NCBI RefSeq assembly: GCF_051020975.1
Contig: NC_135035.1
Span: 7,750,001 to 7,814,000, forward strand
Source of the DNA: Osmia lignaria lignaria
Lineage: Eukaryota; Arthropoda; Insecta; Hymenoptera; Megachilidae
DNA: 64,000 bases
Reading direction: 5' to 3'
The notes beneath the pieces are model-generated. The model worked only from the letters and a program-made list of their open reading frames with translations, was not told the origin of the DNA and did no database searches. How positions within the stretch are numbered: the stretch's first letter is position 1; each line of letters begins with the position of its first letter. The translations under genes were made by a program, and so were the position numbers. This document shows positions 51,101-60,775 of this stretch, piece by piece.

Positions 51101-53751
51101 AACGCGAACGAAACACAACCGGAAACAATGGATATTCGAAGTTTTGTTGGGAAAATCGAATAGAAGAACAGGGTGTACGAAATCATGGCTGATCCAATCG
51201 AGCAGGCTATCAGATGTAGTGATTAAAATTGAAGGGGGTTAGCGGTTGGTGGGCAAAAGGGGTCGAAGAAGAAGGTGGCTTGAATGGTGCTGGTCGACGG
51301 GGGGTCTCGTTTCGGGCTTGGGGAAACGTAGATAACACTTCTTACCCGAGGGACATGCCGCGACCCCAATCTCAAGTCAGATATTGTTCCGAGCTTTGAA
51401 AGCTCGAAAGAACTTGTGAAAAGGCATTTCGTCCCGATTCGATGTATTATACCCCTGGCCTCATACGTATTGTGCTCGACGATCTTTCCTTTTTCGAAGA
51501 AACCGCGCGTTGAAAGGAAAAGCGTCCCGATGTCGTTTCTAGCATTTTCTTCGACGTATACAAAGATAAGCAGTGATTGTAATTTATAATCGTTAACCGT
51601 GCCGCTTGCCAACCAGCCGAGGAAGCTTTATTACGAACCTCGGAAAATGAACAGAAAAATTGAAGATATTCCAAGGGTGTTTGTGTGTGTGTAGGGTTTT
51701 CGTTACAAAGCGACCCATTGTTCGGGAGATATTAGAGGGATTCGAAGAAGGTTTCTGAGGTTTATCACTTAGATCGTTGCTCGCTCGCGTTCACGTCGAA
51801 TACGAGGAAAACCCGAGGAAAAGTAGAGCTTCGGAGCTCCGTAAGGAATAGTCGAGGAGGACAAGGGGTCCGAGGTACGCGATAAATAAATCTCGAAAGC
51901 TGCACCGGAAGCCTGCTGGTCCAGGGCTAGAAGGTGGATAGATACCGTTTTCGCCTCCTTTAACAGGCACCTTGGACGAAACGCTGAAGGAAGAAGAAGT
52001 TACTTCTGTATGTTCTTCACGGTGGCACCGTTCACTCGGAAGGATTTAGAGGCAGGCTTGTAACTATACGGTACGAGCCCCTCGTTTCTTAGACGGCAAG
52101 AAGAAAGGAGATTCTTTCCGAGCGTAAAGAAAGGAAGAAAGAAAAAAGGATAGATGACTCGTGACGATGAAATTGTAAGAAACTACGAGATAAAATGTAG
52201 TTTACGTAATAAGTTAGAAATTTGTGTACTTGTCCGATCATCGGATCGCTTATGCATGGTAACGCCGGTCTAAATTGCTTTGCGGTTACGTCGACTACGG
52301 AACCGGAAGTTACTGCTCCGTCTAACGTGCCGGATTTACACAGGAAGATTATGTAACCGTGAATAACCTATGTAACCTACGTTCGTCTCCTTCTATAGGG
52401 TATATATCTGAGCTTCCGCATGGGGTAGAAAAGGTCTAACTATTTTATTCATTCATATTCAGGTGAGATCCTTTTTTTATGTATGAGCTGCGTCTTTAAC
52501 ACTTTGAGTGCTATGTCATTCACGCGTGGGTGGCGTATGAATTTCTATAGAAATCTGCTATCCATTTGATGAGAAATTCTGTGAGACTTACAAATATTCA
52601 TGACGCGACTTTGATACAAAATGATCAATGTCTCGTTGCTTTGAATGATTTAAACGATTCGAAAGAGACATTTTCTTGCATGTACCGAGGATATTCTCGG
52701 TGATTAATTGATGAAGGTGCCTGCTTAAGCGACGATCGTTTTCAAAGTGATTACTTTCGTACGATCAAAAGTTCGTTTCCCCCGTAATGGGAGGGATGTT
52801 TATCCCAGCGTGAAAGATTCAACGACGTGGTTCCTGTAAGTTTTACACGACCGAAACTTGCAAATTTTATTTAGCTATACGCTCGATAAACAATTTCTGA
52901 TCTTAATCAAAAGTCAAGTATCGTCTGGTTGTTTTCATGGCGCAGTCATAACGCACAATGATTCTCTCTAATCTGACATGCTCGTAAATCAATAGAATCG
53001 CAATCCTTTCGGTCTGTCTTGTTTCTTAGCGTCACCTTCGAGCAGCTTTCCGCTTGAAATGAGCGTGCACGGAATTCTCTGGGAACAGTCGGAGTGTCAG
53101 TGCACGGTAACGAAACGTGAAAGGGAAGTCTACTCTGTTCTTACGTTTCCGTTCTTCTCCTTTGTCGCGTCGTTAGTCGCCGTGATAGCGTGACACGTGA
53201 CGAACCGACCAGAGTCATTAATCCTTCGAAGCGAATAAAGAATCCTTTGTCCCCGCTAGGCTGTTTGTAAAAATGTCGGCTTCAGTCCGCAAACTCTTCG
53301 ACCAGAAACGTCCACCGGAAGGCCAGCTGAATTTTTATTCGAACGTCATTGAAAAACGCTGAGCCTTCCTCGAGCATTGTGTCGCGTCAACACGTGACGT
53401 TTTAGCGGTCAATAATTCCAGCGTCGAAATTCTCGAAAGTATTTTCCACCATTGAATAACGGAGACAAGAAGTCGATGATAAATCGTTGACTTAGGCTTA
53501 TATTCATGGCACTTTTCTTCGAGCGTCTTCAACTTTATCTCCCTCCCGTCGACTTCGATAACGTTCTAACTCCGTCCCTGAAACGGCAGGACTTTAATAT
53601 AATTTTTCCGTGGCAAAAAGTGAATCGATTCCGAGGGAAACCCCTCGTCGAATGAAAATTCCTGCCAATCGATGATTTATAATCTTTTTATCGCTCTTTA
53701 CGCAAAATACCTCAATACCCAGGAGAAACCTCTATAAACGTTTACCATAGC
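48171..53751. other. Noncoding stretch
   Basis: No supported gene; this may be intron if the first exon ending at 48170 is real. It contains a poly(A) run with a flanking inverted repeat near 49.15 kb, listed separately. The 131-codon minus frame at 49692-50087 is mixed hydrophobic with no domain or splice support. Confidence 0.45.
49137..49209. repeat. Poly(A) run and adjoining inverted repeat
   Basis: An 18-base A run (49137-49154) is followed by a hairpin. ATGAACGA (49154-49161) pairs with TCGTTCAT (49194-49201), the A run can continue pairing with the T-rich stretch after it, and there is a shorter inner GAGT/ACTC match. The stem has an asymmetric bulge. It could be a degenerate MITE or a chance AT-rich hairpin; evidence for a microRNA precursor is weak. 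Confidence 0.35.
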
Positions 53752-53821
53752 CATTGATGTAACTAGGTAGGGGTAAGGGACGGACCTAAACCCTCTTCAA
53801 AAAATCCTAGCTACGCCAGTG
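53752..53821. mobile_element. Tiny MITE-like inverted repeat (70 bases)
   Basis: The right arm, read on the minus strand, begins CACTGGCGTAGCTAGG (53821-53806). The left arm reads CATTGATGTAACTAGG (53752-53767). The arms match at 12 of 16 positions and converge on a GGG-rich/CCC-rich centre. The CACTGGCGTAGC motif recurs at the ends of many eukaryotic DNA transposons, so this is probably a collapsed terminal-repeat remnant. No transposase is present. Confidence 0.35.
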
Positions 53822-55966
53822 ATCATAATAGATCCACAAATCGGTATAATGAGGATAAAAAAATAAAAACGGAGGAGAAAAATCGGTACAAATGGTAGGT
53901 TTACGATAGCGACGAGGGCGAGGAGGCACGGCACTTGATCAAATTCAATTAAAGAAACCGGAAGTTATTAGGAGCGGTGCAGATACGGGTGAAGTCGTTC
54001 CGAGATCCGGCTACCGATATAACGAAAGCTCTGGCTCCGTTCGTTGGAAGAAAAAGCGAAGGAGAGCACCGGCTACGATACTGCCGAAAACTTTGTTTCC
54101 CGATTGGCTTATCTGATGCCGGCCAACGGGAAAGTCTGAAATGGGTCTGCACCGGAGCGACGTAAACTGCTTTTCCACGAGAATCCTCGATCCCTCGACA
54201 CCTGATTTCTTTCTGGCGATATCGTTCCCGTTCGTATCGCTTTTCCGATCACGCATACTTTAAGCCTTCGTATTTCCTCGCGAACACGTCCTTCCATGAC
54301 TTTTATATTACGATGTAGGTAAAAAAGAGAAATTCGAACTTTGAATTGATAAATTTCATTCCGATGCTTCGTTCATTTACTATATCACGCGAAGGGAGGA
54401 ATTAATAATAACGTCAGAGAGATCGAAGATCGTCTCTAGTTAGCAAACAGAATGAAAGCGGCGTTCACGCGATCCGGGAAATCCGGAGGACGCGAAGTCG
54501 ATGTTCACGAAGACGGCGCCCCGAGGGCGTAATTTCCTGGGGTTTATGCCGTTCCTGGACGACGCAGGTGCACAAGCGCACCACGTTGATGCTGGTTCAT
54601 CGACGCGCAAGGGGTGCGCGCGGTTCTTTGCAGCTCGCGGCAAACGAAAATTTTGTAACCGGATTAATCTTCTTCTTCGAACAATTTATTTCCTTCTTCT
54701 ACCTATGAATCTCTTTAACGATTCTATTGGAACAAGAAACTTTTAAATTATTATTTGATCGACGAGTCTTTTCCTAGAAATACAGACACCTCGGAAATTG
54801 ATAGCGTTAGAAATCAAACTTCAAATACCAGGATTCGTTTCGTCGTTTCCGGATTCCTGTTCTCCAGGATGGCTCTAGCTGGTACACGCTTAAGTCGTTG
54901 GGAATCGAATAGTTAACCGGCTCTCCGAGAAATCCCGTACCTCCGCGAAGTGTTAAATTATACGGCGGGAACGGATAATGGTGTTCGCGTTAGGAAGTGT
55001 TACCAGTTTAGCGGCCTCACCCCCATTTACAAAGTGACTGTTTCAATTGGTTTGCGTCCCATGGGATTGTCACGGTGGTGGTACGGTTGAACGGTGCTAC
55101 CACCAACGTCACCATCGGTGGCTGTCCCCTTTAACCCCCCTCTGGTAGTATCCCCTTCGTATGGTAACTACGGGTAGCAACGGACCGCAATCTGCATTCC
55201 GTTACCTAATTGTCGTAACACGACGATGTATGGAGATGTATACGTATCGTATGTACATATACGCAGTGAAACGCGTGCTCTATCGTACATATGTACGTAC
55301 ACGGTATCGCGACCCTTTAGATACATGGACGAACGGGATAAGTGAAGACCGGAAGCAACAACGGTAGATGCAAGTTGTGGGTAAGGTGATATCAGAGCTT
55401 CTTATTCGCTCGCCGATAGAATTTATGATGCCAGGCACCGAGAGGAGAGAGTCACGGCAACGTGACGTGCAAGTTTTCTTCTGGCTGAAGTTTAGTAGCT
55501 TGTCAACGGTGTCGTGAAATATTGCGAATTTGAATGTATGAACCTGTACGGGAGATGCTCGCGTAAGATGTATTACGCGAACAACTGACAGACGAGGGCG
55601 GTGCATCTAAAGAGTGGGATTTTGAATATTTTACTTACACGGTTATCGACGTCCTACAAATATGTGGAATTTAAAGTTAAGGGACTCTGAGATTCGTTTT
55701 GTGATTAAGACTTAACAAGGGAGGAGAATTGGAGGCATTCGAGGGTGAACCATACGTGCATATCACGAATCGCGTCCCTAAATCCACGAAATCTAATACC
55801 ATAATGGATAGCGTTAAATTGATAGTTACCACTGTACAAATAGCAATATGACCGATTGCGCCTAGCATAACGACAGTGGTTACGGGTCGAAGTGTCATTC
55901 GAGGCAGGGGCAGAGTTAAAGGGGTAACTGTTGCGGTGAGGGGGTTGAAGAGAAAATTCCATGATA
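53822..55966. other. Noncoding stretch left of the transposon cluster
   Basis: No supported gene. A GC-richer patch (about 54450-54650) yields short open frames on both strands without recognisable content. An 8-base-arm hairpin (TGGTGGTA at 55076-55083 with TACCACCA at 55098-55105) is visible. Confidence 0.45.
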
Positions 55967-56161
55967 CACTATCGTTCAAAAATATTTTATCATACGTCAA
56001 ATAAACTAAATACTTGTTTCGGGATTGTTTGTTAATTGTTTAATTGCACGTTTCTTTTCTTATCAAAAATGTATATGCAACACGAAATTGCCATTTTTCA
56101 ATTGTTTGTTTTGTCGAATATAAACACGACATAAGGGGTGAGATACTTTTGATCCGCAGTG
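55967..56161. mobile_element. Tc1/mariner-type MITE (195 bases)
   Basis: The ends are inverted and Tc1-like. The left end begins CACTATCGTTCAAAA, and the right end read inward on the minus strand begins CACTGCGGATCAAAAGTAT. Similarity continues inward for about 50 bases with mismatches (TCATACGTCAAATAAA versus TTATGTCGTGTTTATA). Both ends abut TA (55965-55966 and 56162-56163), the expected target duplication of Tc1/mariner elements. There is no room for a transposase, so it is non-autonomous. Arm divergence suggests an old copy. It lies just left of the retrotransposon's leader. Confidence 0.6.
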
Positions 56162-56163
56162 TA

Positions 56164-56732
56164 TGTACCGAACACCATACGCTCGTGGGTTGATTGTTGT
56201 TTGAGCACTTTGCATCCCCCCGTCCTCTGGTCGCACGGCGCACCCTGTGTAATGAAGAGTGCACCGATCCCTGAATTCCGTGTGCGTTCGCCACTTGAAA
56301 CGCGTGAAACTTTTCAAAACGCATCATCCACTTGGCGACGAATTGCCATTTCGGTGATGGTTGAATGACCGACTCGCCTGGAATTTTGTTCCATCGCGAA
56401 CGATTTGAAAGCTGGTGAAAGGGTTGAAAAATCTCGGCAATTTCAAAATTGAGTTGTCAGTTGACCTTGCTGCTGAACACACGTTTGCTCTAACTCTCCT
56501 ATTTGAAATTAACCGCTCTACATCAGTAAGTCGTTTATCGCCTCGTCTTGAGCTAATTACCGCAATACGTAATTGCAATTGTGTCACTCAGTGCATGACA
56601 GTGCAAGTGCATAAGTGCATTTTGGATATACTCGAGCTGTACCGCATTAAATAAGGAAGGAATATACAGTGTCGTACCGTTCTTATCGACAATTTATTTG
56701 TTCTACCTAATTGAAATATACACTGTAACGAT
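56164..56732 (+). promoter_or_regulatory. Retrotransposon 5' UTR / internal promoter region
   Basis: About 570 bases between the MITE and the ORF1 start. No TATA box is visible near the presumed end, as expected for elements that use internal promoters. It contains several short upstream ATGs. The exact 5' terminus is not determinable from a single copy. Confidence 0.4.
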
Positions 56733-57644
56733 ATGTCTGATAAGTGCAAGGGTTGTGCAAAACCTGCAACGTCCAATCCTGCCAGATGCTTGGACTGTGG
56801 GATAATCACTCATACTGGCCCAAACTGTTTAGCCAGGTCGGGTCACCCCTGGCATAACGGGCGACTTTTAAATTGTAAAAGTGATCCTCTTGTATTGCCA
56901 TCTGGTAGTTCCTCTGCAATTAACTCTCCAATTAGCTCGCGTGCGTCTACGCCAGGGGGCTCCCCCTCCTCCTTTACGCTAGAGGATATCAGGGATCTAT
57001 TCCGTAACGAGATACTGAACCTACGGCGGGAATACGACAGCATTATTAAAAACGAACTGTCAACATTGATGGGCGAAATGACGGCAATGCGTTATGAATT
57101 AAATGAACGGCTCACGCTTTTGGAAAACCGATCTGATGCTGGTCAAAACACCACAATCTCCACTCCAGAACTGACGTTCAACGTTGTTGCTGAGATAGCT
57201 GAGAGAGAAAAGAGATCAAGGAACGTTCTCATCCATGGCATCCCGGAACCTGTGGCCTCGAGCAGCGGTACTCCACAATCGAGTCGTGATCAGGACACCT
57301 CTACGGCCAGACAAATATTAACCAGCATCCATGCAGCAGACTACGCAACAATCATTGTGACTAGACTGGGGAAACTGGGTAAAACACCTAGGCTACTACG
57401 TATTACCTTACAGGATGCTGAAGCTGCCAGGCAGATCCTAGCCAACAAAAGCAGATACAGTGGACCATTCAAGATAACGGACGATAAGTCACCAACTGAG
57501 CAGGCATATTTACGGGATCTGCGCCTCAAACTACAGACTCTGCACAATCAAGGAGACACCACGAAGACTATACGGTATATCAAGGGTATACCGTGCATCG
57601 TGGACTCACGCATAAAACCTAAACCTGGTAGTTCAAAAAACTAA
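56733..57644 (+). CDS. Retrotransposon ORF1 nucleic-acid-binding protein
   Basis: 303 residues from the ATG at 56733. The N-terminus carries a Cys/His cluster (C5, C8, C19, C22, H27, C32, with H38, H41 and C48 nearby), resembling a PHD-type zinc finger. A Ser/Pro-rich linker follows, then a likely coiled coil (about residues 82-133: LEDIRDLFRNEI, LNLRREYDSI, ELNERLTLLE). After that comes an RRM-like core (RSRNVLIHGIPEP ... RLLRITLQDAEAARQI) and a basic C-terminus. ORF1 proteins of this build bind element RNA and form trimers or larger particles. The gene ends in TCA AAA AAC TAA, a slippery context for -1 frameshifting into ORF2. Confidence 0.8.
   Translation: MSDKCKGCAKPATSNPARCLDCGIITHTGPNCLARSGHPWHNGRLLNCKSDPLVLPSGSSSAINSPISSRASTPGGSPSSFTLEDIRDLFRNEILNLRREYDSIIKNELSTLMGEMTAMRYELNERLTLLENRSDAGQNTTISTPELTFNVVAEIAEREKRSRNVLIHGIPEPVASSSGTPQSSRDQDTSTARQILTSIHAADYATIIVTRLGKLGKTPRLLRITLQDAEAARQILANKSRYSGPFKITDDKSPTEQAYLRDLRLKLQTLHNQGDTTKTIRYIKGIPCIVDSRIKPKPGSSKN
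57635..57641 (+). promoter_or_regulatory. Candidate -1 ribosomal frameshift site (A AAA AAC)
   Basis: In the ORF1 frame the codons read TCA AAA AAC and then the TAA stop (57642-57644), so A AAA AAC is in the exact register of the canonical X XXY YYZ heptamer. A -1 slip reads on as CTA AAT AAG TAC into ORF2. The ORF2 frame is closed by TAG at 57629-57631, only two codons upstream of the heptamer. No strong stem or pseudoknot is visible just downstream; TAAATA/TATTTA (57642-57647 with 57658-57663) is an all-AU pairing. Confidence 0.55.
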
Positions 57645-60544
57645 ATAAGTACATAAATATTTATTATCAAAATGTTCGCGGTTTACGCACCAAACTTACA
57701 GATTTAAGCTCCTCTCTACTCACATCATCAGAGCGCTACGACATCATCATTCTGACAGAGACGTGGCTAAACAGCAACTTTTTCACGGGCGAACTAGGGC
57801 TGGACGACTACACGGTGTTTCGAAAGGATAGAAGTGACTCCACTAGCTCTTTTGCTAGGGGCGGGGGTGTCCTAATAGCTGTTCACACAAGCCTAAATTG
57901 CTCATTGCTCGCTCCCCCAACAGAGCATCTGGAACATCTCTTCATCATGGTCAGCTCTCCGCTATCCTATCACGTCCTAATAGTATCGACTATTTATCTT
58001 CCACCTGGCTCACCTCCATCCTTATACTCTGATCATTTTCAATACATCTCCAACTTGTCAACCTTATACGCATCTGCTTCTCTAATAATCACCGGCGACT
58101 TCAATACTCCTTGGATCAATTGGTCTTCTCAAACCTTATCATACAACTCCCAGTTCATCTCTTCCTCCACCAACTATAGAACCATTCAAATATCAAACCT
58201 TGTGCACGAACTGGTGGATCAGTGCGACCTCACCCAAATCAACCATTTCACTAACTCTTCTGGCTCTATTCTTGACCTTATCCTCACCAATCACCCAAAT
58301 ATTCTCATACAATCTCCTACTGAATCACTTCTTCCGATCGACCTATATCATCCTTCTCTCCATCTATCTGCTCAACTCTTCATATCATCTATCTCTGGAT
58401 CCGTTTCGGCCTCTCCCAGGTTCAGGCATGACTATAGTAGAGCTAACTACTCTGGTATGGTTCAGTTCTTTAACTCCATCAGCTGGGATGACAACATGTC
58501 TAATTTATCTGTAGACGACGCGGTGGATTATATGTATGAGCAATTATACCAGGCAATAAACACTTTTGTTCCAGTCAAAACTATCAGACAAAGTAGATAT
58601 CCACCATGGTTCACCAGTGAATTAATATCATTAGTCCGCATGAAAAAGGCGGCACATTTTCAATATAAAGCGCACTCCAGATACTGCGACTATTTACACT
58701 TCTGCGCACTTAGAAGTAAATGTACATCTATCGCTAGACATTGTCACAAAAACTATGTTGCGACGGCCGAATTGAATATCCGTAGTAATATAAAGGCTTT
58801 CTGGTCGTTTGTAAACAGAAACCGCCTATCTCACTCGCTCCCAGCAAACATGAAATCTGCTAACCAGGAATCCAGTGACCCTCAAATGATTGCCAATCTA
58901 TTTGCTGACTTCTTTGAGGAGAATTATTCTTCTCTTGAACCAGATTCTGGATATGCTCCTCCTCAAGGACTATCTGGGCAATGCTTACCCTGCTTAGACA
59001 TTAGTATCAGCGATGTACTTACTGAAATTGGCAGTCTTAAAGTTTATAAAAGTCCTGGCGAAGACGGGCTCCCTAGTATTATTTTTAAACAATGTAAGTT
59101 TATCTTGTCTAGGCCATTATGGATTATTTTTTGCAAGTCACTGAGGGATGGTAAATATCCTGTTCGCTGGAAGAGGGGCACTATAACACCAATATTCAAG
59201 GCTGGAGATAGAACTAGGATAGAAAATTACAGGCCAATCACTTTACTCAATGTTCCATCCAAGATCTTTGAAGCTATTGTCTGTAGAAAACTCTCTAAGA
59301 TTATGCACAACCAATTAGCCAATGAGCAGCATGGCTTCATTAGTAGCAGATCAACAACGACCAATTTAGCGTGCTATATTAGTTATATCTCACAGGCTTT
59401 GGAGAAAAACAAGCAGGTTGATGCAATCTATACAGATTTTGCCAAGGCGTTCGACAGAGTCAACCACAATTTATTGATTGACAAGCTATATTCCTTTGGG
59501 GTAAATGGAGCGCTCTTGCATTGGTTCTACAGTTATATTACAGGTCGAGTCCAGTCAATCAAATTTCGTGGACACATATCCAGAACAATTTTTGTATCTT
59601 CTGGTGTTCCCCAAGGCTCTCATCTTGGACCATTGCTTTTTCTAATATTCATAGATGATATTAGATACGTCTTCACTAACTGCAGCTTTTTATTATTTGC
59701 CGATGACCTCAAACTCTTTCGGGTTATCAACACAGCAACTGATGCTTATTATCTACAGCAAGATATTCACCGATTAGAAGAGTGGTGCAGCAGAAACTTG
59801 ATGAGCCTCAATCCTGCCAAATGCAGTGTCATTAGATTTCACAGAAGCAAGGAACCCATTATTATGAATTACACCCTATACAACACTGTTCTGAACAACA
59901 CAGAGTGTGCCAGGGATCTTGGGGTGTTAATCGACAGCTCACTGACTTTCGACCAACATATAGTAGCTGCTACTAATTCAGCTTCCAAGATGCTGGGCTA
60001 CCTGAAGCGCACATGTGCTCAATTCCATAACCCAGGTACACTTCTAACGCTTTACTATTCATTAGTAATGTCTCATCTTGACTATGCTAGCATAATATGG
60101 GCACCTCGTTTATCCAAACATATTAATGCTCTTGAGGGGATACAGCATAGATTTCTTCGCTTTCTTTCCTATAAAACCACCTCTCCTATGGGGCGATTTG
60201 ACCATGATTACACCAATATCATGCGCAGATTCAAGGTTCTTTCTCTCAAGGATAGACGTACCATCAACGAGATTGTGTTCATACAGAAGCTTCTGTCCAA
60301 TGAAATCGATTGTGCACCACTGCTCGAGCAGGTTACTTTTCACATTCCACCACGGGCCACCAGATCCTCTGAACTTTTTCATCAATGGCATTACACCTCG
60401 AGATTTGGGCACCTGAATACTATCAATAGAGCATGCACCACGGCGAATAAATTCAACTCAATCTGCGAATTATTCACTGACTCTGTCGACAGAACTAGAC
60501 ATAACATCAGAAACTTTTTCCTCGATTACGCGGCAACTGGATAG
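57641..60544 (+). CDS. Retrotransposon ORF2: AP-type endonuclease and reverse transcriptase
   Basis: 967 residues from the post-slip codon at 57641. The frame is open from 57632. The first in-frame ATG comes only inside the endonuclease (after LEHLFI), so conventional initiation would lose catalytic residues. Numbering from 57641, endonuclease signs are YYQNVRGL near the N-terminus, TETW (E40), GDFN (D153, N155) and YHPSL (H237). Reverse transcriptase signs are NYRPITLLNVPSKIFE, the DFAKAFD motif (D599), GVPQGSHLGPLLF, and the catalytic FADD (D688, D689). A C-terminal region without RNase H follows. The enzyme nicks target DNA and primes reverse transcription from the nick. All key motifs are intact, suggesting recent activity. 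The start mechanism (frameshift, reinitiation or a near-cognate codon) is unproven. Confidence 0.85.
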   Translation, partial: LNKYINIYYQNVRGLRTKLTDLSSSLLTSSERYDIIILTETWLNSNFFTGELGLDDYTVFRKDRSDSTSSFARGGGVLIAVHTSLNCSLLAPPTEHLEHLFIMVSSPLSYHVLIVSTIYLPPGSPPSLYSDHFQYISNLSTLYASASLIITGDFNTPWINWSSQTLSYNSQFISSSTNYRTIQISNLVHELVDQCDLTQINHFTNSSGSILDLILTNHPNILIQSPTESLLPIDLYHPSLHLSAQLFISSISGSVSASPRFRHDYSRANYSGMVQFFNSISWDDNMSNLSVDDAVDYMYEQLYQAINTFVPVKTIRQSRYPPWFTSELISLVRMKKAAHFQYKAHSRYCDYLHFCALRSKCTSIARHCHKNYVATAELNIRSNIKAFWSFVNRNRLSHSLPANMKSANQESSDPQMIANLFADFFEENYSSLEPDSGYAPPQGLSGQCLPCLDISISDVLTEIGSLKVYKSPGEDGLPSIIFKQCKFILSRPLWIIFCKSLRDGKYPVRWKRGTITPIFKAGDRTRIENYRPITLLNVPSKIFEAIVCRKLSKIMHNQLANEQHGFISSRSTTTNLACYISYISQALEKNKQVDAIYTDFAKAFDRVNHNLLIDKLYSFGVNGALLHWFYSYITGRVQSIKFRGHISRTIFVSSGVPQGSHLGPLLFLIFIDDIRYVFTNCSFLLFADDLKLFRVINTATDAYYLQQDIHRLEEWCSRNLMSLNPAKCSVIRFHRSKEPIIMNYTLYNTVLNNTECARDLGVLIDSSLTFDQHIVAATNSASKMLGYLKRTCAQFHNPGTLLTLYYSLVMSHLDYASIIWAPRLSKHINALEGIQHRFLRFLSYKTTSPMGRFDHDYTNIMRRFKVLSLKDRRTINEIVFIQKLLSNEIDCAPLLEQVTFHIPPRATRSSELFHQWHYTSRFGHLNTINRACTTANKFNSICELFTDSVDRTRHNIRNFFLDYAATG

Positions 60545-60775
60545 CAGCGCCATTCATGGAAGTACAATAGAGCGGCCATACTTACACTACTATTTCTTGT
60601 TCATGTTTACGTTCGTAATCCGGCGATATGTTTATACTATCCATTCATACAGTACCCCGGTGAAGCCGTTTACTGCGACTGACGCGAAAAACACTAATCA
60701 CGTAATGTATCTTTTGTTGTAAAGGGCTATGCCCGTATATATATTAAATAAAATAAAAATAAAATAAAATAAAAA
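60545..60775 (+). other. Retrotransposon 3' UTR, terminal hairpin and A-rich tail
   Basis: About 180 bases of UTR lead to a GGGC/GCCC hairpin (60724-60734), a TATATATATT stretch and a tail of repeating A-runs broken by single T (about 60744-60775). Tail repeats of this kind are typical of reverse-transcriptase slippage at insertion. AATAAA hexamers within the tail could serve as polyadenylation signals. Confidence 0.7.

Larger units (their letters stand above)
56164..60775 (+). mobile_element. Non-LTR retrotransposon, apparently intact, jockey/CR1-like
   Basis: The element holds ORF1 (56733-57644) and an endonuclease-reverse transcriptase ORF2 (to 60544), with no premature stop in either. 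The 3' UTR ends in a GGGC-TAT-GCCC hairpin (60724-60734) and an (A3-5 T) tail up to about 60775. There is no LTR, integrase or RNase H. The ORF1/ORF2 architecture and reverse-transcriptase motifs fit the jockey/CR1 part of the non-LTR tree; the clade cannot be fixed without alignment. The 5' end is uncertain: I set it after the neighbouring MITE, but no target duplication could be confirmed. Confidence 0.8.
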
